Shown here: piece after piece, positions 11,614 to 22,482 of the stretch
Layout: each line of letters opens with the position of its first letter
Numbering within the stretch: the stretch's first letter is position 1
NCBI GenBank assembly: GCA_027924585.1
Contig: BSBM01000372.1
Span: 34,495,001 to 34,559,000 of the forward strand
Reading direction: 5' to 3'
Length of the DNA: 64,000 nt
From: Larix kaempferi
Taxonomy: Eukaryota; Streptophyta; Pinopsida; Pinales; Pinaceae
The notes under the pieces: model-generated
What the model saw: the letters and a program-made list of their open reading frames with translations, nothing else
Databases searched by the model: none
Told to the model about the DNA's origin: nothing
Made by a program: the position numbers and the translations under genes

Positions 11614-12606
11614 GTGTTTCGTGCTCCTCCCAAATGCTCGTTGTGTGATGAGTTAGGCCATCCGACTCATCAATGTCCACAATTACCTGCATTACAGGAA
11701 CACATGCAAATGCTTGACGATGACCCCAACATCCCAGTTGTTGAACTCGATCCAACCCCTAAGCCTCGTGATAAATCACTGCATACCAACCGCCCTTGTG
11801 CAATATGCGGTATTTACGGCCATTACTCACATCACTGTCTTGATCTCCTAGATTACAGAGCAACTCTCTACGAGATGAATTATTTGGACCTTGAGACAAC
11901 ACCCCCCACAATTGAGGAGATCCACCCCCTAGTATCACCCTCCTCCGGAGAGATTAACACCATTTGTATGATCTCTTCGACTACCACTCCCTCGTCAGCC
12001 GATTTGACAACTCACAGTTTCCGCAATGATGAGGAGATTCTAGAGGCTCTCACTGCCCCGGATTATCCCTGGGAAGACATGCACCATCGTTCCTATTTCC
12101 TCCCAGAAGAGTCATCCTCCACCACAGCCACCCAATTTGTGGTTGAGTCCAAATATTTCCTTCCCACCAAAGTCGACTGGTTTAAGGATCCTATTCCCAC
12201 TCCTAATGCCTTTGAGGAAGGTAACATGGCCAACATCTCACCTGTCATCCACATCGATATCCCTGACCCACCTGGTGCTCTTGAGATCATTACATTAGGA
12301 GCCTCTTGCAGTGAGTATGAGATCGGAGAGTACAAGAAACTTTTCCAAGAGTTCCGCGATGTCTTTTCCTGGTCCTACACCGAAATGCCTGGTCTTGACC
12401 CCACTATCATTGAGCACCACATTGACACCTCTGAGTTAGGGGTCATAATAGATTACCTTGATCCTAGGATAGGGGGCATGATCAATCATTTTGAACCTAC
12501 CCCATCACATCTATCTCAGCACGTCCATGACCCCCTGGTTCAAACCAACACATATGCGATCCATAATCACAAACCCCATGCACATAGCCTGGGGGCAAGT
12601 CATTAA
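11614..12606 (+). pseudogene. Gypsy I zinc-knuckle segment and truncated start of pol
   Basis: Two perfect CX2CX4HX4C knuckles (11635-11676, CSLCDELGHPTHQC; 11797-11838, CAICGIYGHYSHHC) follow the protease, an unusual position because knuckles normally end Gag. The second resembles the degenerate Gag knuckle at 9960 (CSICGVYGHYTH), which points to an internal duplication. Further on come PWEDMHHRSYFLP and GNMANISP, also present in Gypsy II. Then comes the usual linker before RT (LFQEFRDVFSWSYTEMPGLDP). RT should follow, but the frame passes into unrelated sequence at about 12430-12470 and ends at 12606. RT, RNase H and integrase are therefore deleted. Confidence 0.75.
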
Positions 12607-12841
12607 CCCTGCTCACCTTTTCACATTTTTGATCTCAACCATTTTTGAGGTCACATATCACTTGTAGATTTGATTTGATTCGATACACCTAGTATTCTGC
12701 CCACGCGGGTCATCATTTCTCCCCACCATTGCATCCTTGACTTGGTGGGCTCACCTTTATTTGCAACCATTTTTTAACCTAGTTATTTCCTTTGACCATT
12801 TCGGAGTCCTTATGACCTCCGTTTTTCGCACCATTTGCACC

Positions 12842-13200
12842 GTCGGATTCAATTTTCTGAGCTCGTGATGACGCTTGAGATCATTTCTCGCTCTCACCAG
12901 CAACAATTGTACCATTGTGTCCCTACACCTTGTCGCCTCAACTTGCGTGCCACATTGGCCGTAGCCCATTTTTGATATATTTTATATCATCGGATTCATT
13001 TTTTCGAGCCCGTGATGATGCTTGAGATCATTTCTCGCTCTCACCCCCATATTTTTCGTGTATTTTTTCCCAAAACACCCCCCATCGCCTCGGTTTATGT
13101 GCCACATCGGTTGTTATCCATTTTTGACACTCTTTATATCATCGGATCCAGTTTTTCGAGCTTATGATGATGCTTGAGATCATTTCTCGCTCTCACTAGG
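12842..13200 (+). repeat. Three ~150-bp repeats in Gypsy I 3' region
   Basis: ATCGGATTCA, TTTTTCGAGC and GAGATCATTTCTCGCTCTCAC recur with starts of the last block at 12878, 13024 and 13178 (146 and 154 bp apart). Within each, CGAGC pairs with GCTC and TGAT with ATCA, so the repeat may itself fold. Confidence 0.7.
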
Positions 13201-13506
13201 TACAATTTCAACATTGTGTCCCGACACCTTGCTACCCTCGGTTTGTGCACCACATTGGCCGCCATTGGATTGTTCCACATTTTTACATGAGCCATTCACT
13301 CCTTTCATACTACAATTATTTCGTTATTTTGCCACCATTCATTATCCTGCAAGGAGGCCCACCAGTGTTCCCCCCCTACCCTCGTTCTTGGTCATAATCA
13401 ATGTTCCTTGATTGAGCACTTCCTCCTTTCCTAATCATTCATTTTGTTCGGTATAATTTTATCCCTTTTTCGGGCCAGACAAGTCCTTTACGAAAAAGGC
13501 ACTTAG

Positions 13507-13949
13507 GGAGTTTCTGTTAAGCTCTTTTCTGACTCCTAAAACAATGAAAAGATCGTTGAGCAATATTGCTTCCTTTCATGCTCATTAAAGTACCTGAAAG
13601 GGCGTTTATCTGGTATAAGTTTAACCCTTTTCTGGACCTGGTAGACTAATTATGAAAAAGGAATACTCTATTCACACTAGCTAGAAGAGTTCTTCATTGC
13701 ATCATTTTATGCTTCTTTGGGCCTTGGAGACTAACACATGAAAAAGCAAGCCCCTGGAGTCTTCTTATCGCTTTTAGACTCTCTAAAATTGAAAGCAACC
13801 ACGAGCATGAACTGTCCTGGGCTCGTACAAATCCACACGACAGTACCATTCCATTATTTCAGAGTCTTCTTATCGCTTTCAGACTCCTTAAAATTGAAAG
13901 CAATCACGAGCATGAACTGTCCTGGGCTCGTATAAATCCACACGACAGT
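13507..13949 (+). other. Structured 3'-UTR RNA: tandem H-type pseudoknots (Gypsy I)
   Basis: Seven pseudoknots can be drawn by eye. A1: GGAGT 13507/ACTCC 13532 with TCTTTTC 13523/GAAAAGA 13546. B1: TGAGCA 13557/TGCTCA 13579 with CCTTTCA 13572/TGAAAGG 13595. 0: GCTTCTTT 13711/AAAAAGC 13741 with GGGC 13719/GCCC 13750. A2: GAGTCT 13757/AGACTC 13776 with GCTTTT 13770/GAAAGC 13791. B2: ACGAGC 13801/GCTCGT 13821 with ACTGTC 13811/GACAGT 13839. A3: GAGTCT 13862/AGACTC 13881 with GCTTTC 13875/GAAAGC 13896. B3: ACGAGC 13906/GCTCGT 13926 with ACTGTC 13916/GACAGT 13944. A2-B2 and A3-B3 are a ~104-bp tandem duplication. A hairpin CCTTTTTCG/CGAAAAAGG precedes A1 near 13464-13499. The function is unknown. 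Confidence 0.65.
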
Positions 13950-14951
13950 GCCATTTTAAACACACTTCTTCTAGTTCCTTAACCCATGAAGAAGTCCCCC
14001 CATGCCTCTTGGCACTATGATCGATCATCTCAGCAGCACCCCCAAGGAGGTCGCCTTTGTTCAAAGTATTCTACAGTCTCCTGCCATTTGACACCAACTT
14101 GAGTATCACTCACCCCAGTCACTATCCTCAATCCATTACAGCTATGATCCCTTTCCCACCAGTCAGTTTCATATGCTTCCCGATCATCCCCGCCATCAAA
14201 CTCTGAACAAAGGAAGTTTGAATCCACCCACTCTACTTTCCCAGTTATCCCCCACAGTATGACAGTCCTACCATCAGTACTCTCACACTTCGATTCTCCA
14301 CCTCGTGCTCCTATCAAGGAAACATCATTGCCTTGCTAGTTGCAAGTCTCCCTCTGTCGACGACAGCCCCTCTATTCCAGAGGATAGACCTAGAGGTCCC
14401 TGTGCCTTGGACCCATCACCATCTGTGGTGAGTGCCTACAGACCATTTTGAGAGGAGTCATCATTGCCTCTTCGAGTGGTTGTTTCTCACATGCTCGACT
14501 TCAACACATTGATCGCATCGTTGAGAATTGCGCAGGGTTTATATCCCTTCAGTTATTGGTCAAAGACCCTGGATTTCCCCCGACTCTAGCACATTGGTGA
14601 GTCACTTCGGAACACCCAGTTATATGTTCCCATAGATGTCCGGGTTGCGTTGGCAATTGTATTCGGAAGCCATCCAGTTATATGCTTCCTTGAGTACCCA
14701 ATTCTGTTCCAGTTCAGTGTACCATTGAGGATATGACTCCCCATCACCATGATCCAGCAGCTCCTCAGTTCCTCTGGTACCCCACTTAGCAACACTATAG
14801 TTATTCCAGTGTACCAGTTCTTCAGCTCAGACATGGTCATCCCAGCAGTATGTCCCAAATTTGTGTCCCCTCTGGACCCTTATGATGTACACAGTGGTTC
14901 TCTATGTATCCTACAGGTCCCCCTTTTTCGGGCCTCACAGTTATTTTTTAT
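13950..14951 (+). other. Gypsy I 3' region without gene
   Basis: No convincing reading frame or further pseudoknot module seen. Confidence 0.5.
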
Positions 14952-15152
14952 GTATCTTGATACGAGCATGGCTATGCCTGCCTCGTCCATATATTGAGAT
15001 TCTTCCTCATTCATTATTTGAGGCCATGTATATGTAAGGTCCCAGATTTTGGACCCCATTGTTACTGTTGTTCTATATCTTGATACGAGCATGGGAATGC
15101 CTGCCTCGTCCATCTGTTCATAATATTCCTCATTCATTATTGAGGTCATGTA
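14952..15152 (+). repeat. Direct repeat, two copies ~124 bp apart
   Basis: TATCTTGATACGAGCATGG, TGCCTGCCTCGTCCAT and CCTCATTCATTAT occur at 14952 and 15076. Confidence 0.7.
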
Positions 15153-15288
15153 CTTTCAGTTTTTGTAGTTTGTTCAGGACCGTTGTTCCGGGCTCTGGTT
15201 CATTTCTTCTCTTCTCCACACCCCAGGAAAACCATAAAAGACTTATGATGTCTATCGGCCATACGATGAGCTCCTGCCATCACACATC

Positions 15289-15297
15289 AGGGGGCAA
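15289..15297 (+). other. Polypurine tract, Gypsy I
   Basis: AGGGGGCAA immediately upstream of the 3' LTR. Gypsy II has GGGGGGCATTC at the equivalent site, so both families share the G-run plus CA form. Confidence 0.7.
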
Positions 15298-15299
15298 TC

Positions 15300-16042
15300 T
15301 GTTAACACCCAAAAAGTGTTCACTACCTCATCTACCCCATTACATGACTCATTTGTCCATATTTCCTACCATATTTTCCTCCAAAACCTTAAAATCCCAT
15401 TAAAAAGCCTCCAAAAGGCCACAAAACCATTAAAAAATCCTCCAAAAGGCCAAAAACCCCTTTTCCCCCCAAAATAATCCAAAATTTCTCCAAAATAGAA
15501 AAAACCCTCTAAAAAGGGAATAAAAAATACAAAAAAGAGGAAAAAGAGGGAAAAAGGAAGCAAAAACCCTATACAGGTGACCTAAACCATATGGTGCCCA
15601 AAACCATGGGCCAGCACTCCACCACTAAAAACCTATAAATAGGTGATGGAGGCTCCTCATTTCATATCCACAGTCAAACACACCCTTACTCTGCCAAAAT
15701 CACTCCTGAAACCCTAGCTCACCCTTGAGCTACTTTCACATTTGAGTGCCCCTTTGGCCCATTTCTAAACCCTTTGGAGAAAGAGATAGGAGCAAAACTG
15801 GAAGCTTGGAAGAAACCCTCTTGGACTGCTGCAAAGGCTTCACCAACCTTCACATTGGAGGTATAATCAATACAAAAAACCCTTTTTATTATCTTGTATT
15901 TTCTGTTTTATGCACATGCTTAGAGTAGTTACCATTTTACTGTATTGTCTTTCATTTATTGTTTTTCTGAACTGCTACTAAGGAGTCCCTTCTCCTTAGC
16001 AGGTGCTCATTTGCACAAGCTAGGGTGAAAATCCTAGCTACA
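15300..16042 (+). repeat. Gypsy I 3' LTR
   Basis: 743 bp, TG...CA, same promoter palindrome as the 5' LTR (TATAAATA at 15634). Followed by target duplicate TAGTC at 16043-16047. Confidence 0.95.
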
Positions 16043-16047
16043 TAGTC

Positions 16048-17667
16048 TCCTAATTTTGTCACCATTGATGTAGTTCATGTTTCCACAACTTTGAAAGAGC
16101 TACATGGACATGTAGATGAAGGTCATTGGGAGGAGGTGACGGACAACAAAATGGAACAAAATACTGCTGAGTTTTCCATTCCTCAAGAGGTTCTTGATAG
16201 AATTCCTCCTAAATAGTTGGCAATTGAATATGATTTTTTTTCAAATTTGATTCAAGGGCTTCCACTATGAATTTAGACATTCCATCATATAAGTTTGAAA
16301 GTAGATATGTGTTCATCCTATATGATAAAATTGAGCATTTCAAGGAACAAGCTTCCTATATTTGCAATTGGGTGGAAGAGGGCGTGATAAAAGATAATAA
16401 TATTATGTAATTCCTCAAAGAGATAGAAGTGTTGCAAAAGACAGTTGTGGAAAATCAATTCAAAGCAAACATAATTATAAAGGCAAAGAAGAAATGGTTG
16501 AACTATTATCCAAAGAAGTAGACAAAATCATTGATGAAGCTGAAAATGAAACTGAGTCAGTGAGGGTTGTGTATAAAGAGGCTTTGGAAAAATCTAAAGT
16601 TGAAGTGGGTGAACTTAAAGAAGAGTTGAAAAAAAGACCACCCGTTTTCAATGTACTAAGGACATAAATGGGTCCTTTACAGGTATTGGAGAAGAAAATT
16701 AAAGAAAATGAACACTTAATACCATAATATTAGTTGATAATGAAAGAGTGGGAGGGAAGACATGAACAAAAAGTTGGAGAATTAGAATCGTTAATTTCCA
16801 GTTTGAGAAAAACCATTTCTAAGCAAGCTGATAAGTTGAGAGCCAAAAGTTTTGAAAAGATCTTTGAATCACTGGAACTTAAAAACCAAAGGAGAGGAAA
16901 AAACATTTATAGTGAAGAAGGTGGTGAGGGTGAACGTAAGGGTCCAAGGATATGAGGGTAAGGGTAAAATGAATAAAACACATGCAAGTAAAATGTCCTT
17001 AGAAGAGCGAGAGAAGTCCTTAGAAAATCGAGAGAAGATGCTACAAGAATGCTTCTCAACAAACATTGCACTAGGTGATGTGTTTGGTTCATCACCATTA
17101 TATAAAGAAATGAAATAGAGGATGGTTGAAAAAGATGCAAAAATAAGAGAGCTAGAATCACAACTCTTGGACGGCCTAAAAGTTCAACAATTGGGATGTG
17201 ATATGGAAATTCAAACACTTAAATCCACAATTGTTGATTTGCATAAGGAATTACAGGGTCCAACTGTTGCGAAGATGGCAATTCCCGTCATTCCCAGTGA
17301 GACAAAGTTGAGAGAAAAAGAGCACAAGAAAGAAATACATAATTTGACAGCTGAATTGACTGAAGTTACCAATCAGTTGAAAAATATGAGACAACAATTG
17401 GAAGTTAAGGGAAAACAGTAATTAACAAAGTATAAGAAAAATGTGGAAATGTTGAACAGATTGATGGAAGAACAAAGTGTTTTGCTTGGAAATTTAAAAA
17501 AAGTTACACAGGAAGTTAAAGAGCTTGAAAACAAATTACAAAACGTGCCTCCTACAGCTCCAGAAGAATTAGAGTCTTCTACGAAAGGCAAGAGAGACCA
17601 TACAGATTTTTCTTCTGCTCAAGAGGAGGGATTGCAACCATCTCATAAACATGCTAGACATGTATAA
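16048..17667 (+). pseudogene. Coiled-coil protein pseudogene, 3' part
   Basis: Resumes the gene broken at 5560: the reading passes through TSD TAGTC into SPNFVTIDVVHVS. Three blocks in shifting frames follow. The last, about 16852-17667, is a single frame of roughly 270 codons broken only by TAG 17116 and TAA 17419. It is rich in Glu, Lys and Leu with heptad-like stretches (KIRELESQLLDGL, NLTAELTEVTNQLKNM, VKELENKLQNV) and ends in a basic tail (KGKRDHTD, KHARHV). This predicts a long parallel coiled coil, possibly nuclear. It ends tail-to-tail with the transposase-like gene, an arrangement seen in two-gene DNA transposons. The role is not known. Confidence 0.5.
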
Positions 17668-17678
17668 ATCATTGTATA

Positions 17679-17860
17679 TGTGTATTTATTGGCAAATAAC
17701 AGAAAACCCATTTTTGTATGATGGTGTTTTGTATTTATCGGAAGATAATGAAAAATGCATTTTTGTGTGATGGAGTCTTGTATTTATCAATAGATAATGA
17801 AAATTTCATTTTTGTATGATGGAGTTTTGTATTTATCCGCAGATAATGAAAAATGCTTTT
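17679..17860 (+). repeat. Minisatellite, ~50-bp unit, about 3.5 copies
   Basis: GTATTTAT, AGATAATGAAAA, CATTTTTGT and GATGGAGT repeat four times just after the coiled-coil gene stop. Confidence 0.75.
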
Positions 17861-17867
17861 TAGTTGT

Positions 17868-18330
17868 CTTACTTTTATTGTCGTTGTACATTAGTGGGTG
17901 ATAGAAAATATATTCCATTCCTTATACACTCAAGGAATTTTTTAGAGCATTTGCAACTATCCAAATATTTTTTATATCCTTTTTCATATATTGGCTATGA
18001 TGACTTGGTGAATTTCGACAGTGACAATGGAAATTTGTGCTCGATTTCATTTCTATTAAATAACAATTATATTGTTCTTTTCTTGGGTAAAAAAAACTAT
18101 ACCTACACATGTAACAGAATGCCACAATAGAATGAATTTATGATGAAATCTCAGCAAATGGTTATTTTTTTCCTCATAAAACTCCAAGATTTAATTTCTA
18201 AAGATAAATGGAAATACAATGCTTATAGGTGCATACAATATTAGACCTTTTCATCACTATATCCAGCAATATTGAAGATATCTATAACCTCCAAGATATC
18301 ATCAAAATAGGTCTCTTAATACATTAAGAC
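17868..18330. other. AT-rich spacer between convergent pseudogenes
   Basis: No gene seen. Small frames here have no recognisable composition. Confidence 0.5.
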
Positions 18331-18334
18331 CATA

Positions 18335-21300
18335 TGAATGCCATTTCATTACGGATGTTATGTTCTTCACAACTTTGCATACAATGTTGCTTTATGATCA
18401 TTTTGGACTTTTCTCTGTTTTGGTTGTCTCTTACTTGGTTTATCAACACCAATTTTAATATGATTGTTAGCTTCCATCACTTTGATGCCAAGAGTTGTCC
18501 CTTGAATTTCTTGTTGTTCAGCACTTTGCGCTGCCCCATTTATTGAGAATGAAAGACACCTTCTATTGTGAATCATAGATTCCATCAATGGCATATCAAC
18601 AACAGTTGCTCCATTCAATTATTGTATTTGACTGGTCTCCAATGCCTCTTTTGTCGATGATGAAAGACCCAAAGTTTTATTGTTATTGTCATCAATCATC
18701 ATTAGGGCATCAGAATCAAGTTCCCTTTGCATTTGTTGTGTTTGATCACACCGACCTGGCTCATTTCCTGCAATCAGTGAGATGAACAAAGTCAGAATTA
18801 GAGCAAAAGTCGTACCTTCAACCACAAATCAACTAAAGTGATAAGACACACTGATATGTAATGAATTGAATTAATATAATAGTCACCATTGGAGGGAAAG
18901 ACAGTTTTTTTTTAACACCATTTTTTGCCTTGTGCTTTCCAAAGCGATGTGATTCATGATAAACCTCTTCTCCATATTTGCTGATTGGTTTTGATCTTAG
19001 AATATAGTTATTGAACTGGGAGGACATATTAATAATTAAACACACACATTATGATTCCTCACACTATAAACTAAAAATCGAACGAGATAACATAAAAATT
19101 AGGACAAACTTATTGTTGGTGGTGCAATCAATGATTTCTTAGAATATTTTTCACATGAGTTAAATAGTTGTTTCACTTGTTGACAAGTGACATCAGGGAA
19201 ATGTGATGCCAATTGTGCTGCAGTTTCCTTATTTGATTGATTTTTTGACTTATCATATTCAACGCAAAGTTGACTTCTAATATTTGAAGGAAAGAATCTT
19301 CTTTGTCTAAACTTTTGGATTGTACCTTCCGATCTCATAACAATCTTAAAAATTTGTGCTCTCATATCATTTACAAGACACATTCTAGCATGTTCAAATG
19401 TGCTTCTATTGTCCTTATGGACTCCTCTTCCTCCTCCTTGGTTTCTATTCAAAATTTTCATTTCTCTATGCTTATGCTCCATTACTTCATTCCTTAAACA
19501 TCCCAACTTATAAGGACTAATAGAATGTGTCATCTCAAGAGCATGGGCCCCTTGGACATGCATATAAGGAACCATCTCATCTCCTAAACAACAAGAACAC
19601 AACCACAATAACTCTCTTGCAAGGAGTCCAATCATGCAATGGAAGTGGCTCAAAATGTTTGTCATGAATGAAATGATACCACCATTCAAACTAGATAATA
19701 TGGTGAAACCGACGTACCTTTTCTCATATGCATATACATTATCACCCCTGCATAGTTGCAGTTGCAACATGTGGAATTATTTATAACACTCCCACATCCT
19801 CACCAACTTTTTATTCTTCTCTTCATCTGGTAGGCCTTCAATAACATAGAAACAATACATAAGTTTCAATGAATATGAATAAATACTAAGTTTTATTTTC
19901 AAAGTAAATAACACTGAGAACCATTCAACAATAGTCAAAACATAATAACAACATCATTTATTATTAGTCAAGGGCCACATAAAAAATAATTGACATGCTA
20001 ACATAATTATTAAACCTTTAAAATTCTCTCATGTCGAATGAGGATTTTTTTGATGCCGATCCATCTGATTTCCCATAGTTAAGATCATTGTATTGTTGGA
20101 TTTTATGATGGTATGGTTCTCCTGAATTACATGGAACACTAATTTTCTCCATCTCCTCCCAAATTTGAACAAATTTTGTTTTCTCCGTGCTTCTAGTTGG
20201 ATGTACCTTGTCATAATCTTGTGCAATTCTTTGAATTTCATGAAACATCTTCAAAATTGTTATGATCCCAGCATGGAGAGAACAATATACAAGCTTGTCC
20301 ATTGAGCCAGGAGTCAATTGTAATTGGCACCAATAGTTTTTGAAGGTAGGAATTAGTGAAATACTAAGAAGATTAATTTCTAGTTAAGAACTAATCATGA
20401 AAGTGTGTACCTTTTCATCATTTCTTCTATCAATGGGATAGTTCTTCACAATAGTCATCTTTATACCAGATAAGGTTGATTGAATGCTTATAATATGTTC
20501 ATCTAACTTTTCTTCCCATCCTTTGCTTGGTTCCAAAGTGAGATTCAACTCCTATAGTAAATTTCAAGAACAAAGTTATATTAGGAATGTTTTGGCAAGA
20601 TATAAACATAAATTTCAAAACTTGTAATAAATATGCATAGCTTACGAGGAGCAATTCTATTGACATTGTATCTCCTTCTTCAATGTTGATTTCATCTGTA
20701 TCCATGTGTATGGCTTTTTTATGGCATGTGCACCAAGGAAAAAAACTATTTCCCATTGGAGAAACACTATTATTGCATACTAAACTACATATGGCCACTA
20801 GATCATGACACTCAAACAAATTAATTTTTACAACCCTTCCATCTACCATAGTGATGCCATCTTCTAAAAGCTTATTTATCTGTTTCATTAATTTCTCCCC
20901 ATTTTCAGGATCAACATCATGTGCTAAAACATGTCTATATTCTTCTTTTCCATCCCATTTTCCAAGGCTTACACAAGAAATCAAGACATTGTCTTATAGT
21001 AACTCAAATAATATCTCACATACCTGCCCACCTCGATCATAATGTACGCGAGAGTCAATACCAAGTCTGAAAGAAACTTCATTGACTATAGTTCCAGAGC
21101 TATTTTCAAACTATTCAACCATAAAGGAAGCATATGAATTTACTTGCTTGACCCTAACTCCATATGTGAAGCCATCATTTCTCTCCCAACCCATGTCAAT
21201 ATCCTCAACTTCTTTGCTCCACTTTTTCATTTCGCTACAAACTAATTTTGGATGAACCCCCTTTAGTACACCATGAGCATCAATTATCTTCAGACATTGC

Positions 21301-22475
21301 AAATCCTTATGAGTCATGCTTGATTCGATAAATACTGAAGCCATGTTCTTCAGCACAAAATCCTTATGAATATTTTCCACAAGAATTGATCGAATTTTAT
21401 CAGGAAATACATCTAGATGTTCAAGAACATCCTCAATTTTAGATTCTTCATTATAGTTTTTGCTCATTAAGTACCCAATTCCAGCAATAATTGAATTCTC
21501 ATCTACATCTTCAAGTGATTTTCTATAAAACCATCTCCCAATTTCCTTAAATTTTGTCTTCCCCTCATTTAGTCTATGGTTATACCATCCTGACCGCTTC
21601 TTATGATGCAATAAGGATGTCCTTAAGAGGTTTCCTAGTGACATTCTCTTAGCATGCATAGCTTCATTTGTTGAAAACCCTTCTGACATTTCTACTACAA
21701 CTTGACCAATTGTAGAATTTTTATTTTATGTAGTTGCATTTCTATCCATTTGTTCATGAAATGCAATTATTTCAGTTGTTTCATGTCTTCCAGTTGCATC
21801 CAAGTTCCTAAGAGGTTCATGTTCCAATTACTTCCCATTGGGCTCTACGCTTTGATTCCCTTCATTAGTAAATTCAATCAAAGGATACCTAGGTTGTTGA
21901 GAAACACAACCTATACTTTACTCAGAGTGATTTGTAACAATAGTAGCATCAATCACTGATCTTTGAGGGGAAAATAGGGCCTCATTCTACAAAACTGGGT
22001 TCATTCTTTGGTATAGATTTTTATTTTGCAAATCACTGTTCAATATAATGGCAGCATGTAATGGCACCCTCACATTCTCTGAAACAGAGTTCATCCTTTC
22101 ATAAATATTTCCACTTTGTGCATTAACATTCCCTTCAACTGAAATTAGAGACAAAAGTTCCCTCTATTGTCCAACAACATTGTTGTTTGTCTTCAGTTGC
22201 TTACATTGAGGACAATGAGTTTGAAGAATGACTGGATGATTGCTTGTTGTTTGAGGGAAACATTTGGACTCATTTTGTGGTATGGAGTTCTAATCTTCAA
22301 ATCCTTGACATTTTCCATGAGCAACACATTGCGTAGTCTTTTTACCTCTAGCACAAGTGAATTGAAGGACAATGTCACATGGTTCCAAAGTTGGAAGTTT
22401 TGAGTAATCTACACCCTTATGTTGACCTCTTTTTCAAGGAATATTTTGTTGAGATGGCTCATTTGAATGATCCAT
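18335..22475 (-). pseudogene. Multi-exon transposase-like pseudogene, candidate DDE enzyme, superfamily unassigned
   Basis: ATG at 22475 (MDHSNEPSQQ). One frame runs without frameshift to 20646 through nine stops (22436, 22292, 22166, 21989, 21920, 21830, 21728, 21113, 20996). The N-part has Cys pairs (FTCARGKKTTQC, HCPQCK). Next come LGIDSRVHYD and LGKWDGKEEY (possible first Asp region), then FECHDLVAICSLV followed by FFPWCTCHK (possible second Asp with a zinc-binding CxC). An intron at 20645-20552 (CTC|GTAAGC ... CTATAG|GAG) leads in phase to ELNLTLEPSKGWEEKL. Later exons include LTPGSMDKLVYC (about 20330), LSHFHCMIGLL, and LRNEVMEHKHREMK (possible catalytic Glu) in 19770-19099. A basic C-terminal exon has KRQPKQRKVQ (about 18400). 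The D-D-E assignment is inference; the gene structure is seen. Confidence 0.55.
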
Positions 22476-22482
22476 TGATGAG

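Larger units (their letters stand above)
5566..16042 (+). mobile_element. Gypsy I: Ty3/gypsy LTR retrotransposon, pol deleted
   Basis: Bounded by LTRs (5566-6375 and 15300-16042) that begin TGTTAACACC and end CTAGCTACA, with a perfect 5-bp target duplication TAGTC (5561-5565 and 16043-16047). It sits inside the coiled-coil gene. Internal order is primer site, GC-rich tandem-repeat leader, gag, protease, two CCHC zinc knuckles, the start of the RT linker, then a 2.7-kb 3' region with repeats and pseudoknots. RT, RNase H and integrase are missing, so the copy depended on others to move. A hand comparison of about 325 LTR bases gave 12 differences (about 3.7%), the lowest among the elements here. 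Gag similarity to Gypsy II places it in the same broad lineage. Confidence 0.95.

Noticed and set aside
7965-11648. Possible non-standard genetic code (TAG/TAA read as Gln)
   Set aside because: The in-frame stops in gag-pro and the transposase-like gene read well as Gln or Arg, but TGA stops, frameshifts and lost catalytic residues occur alongside, and better preserved frames (copia RT, unknown frame 56935-56204) end normally. Plant-type decay explains it.
20997-21054. A ~57-base intron (CAG|GTATGT ... GTGTAAG) in the transposase-like gene
   Set aside because: Very short for a plant intron, and the frame reads through with only one stop, so it is equally well explained as exon with a nonsense change.
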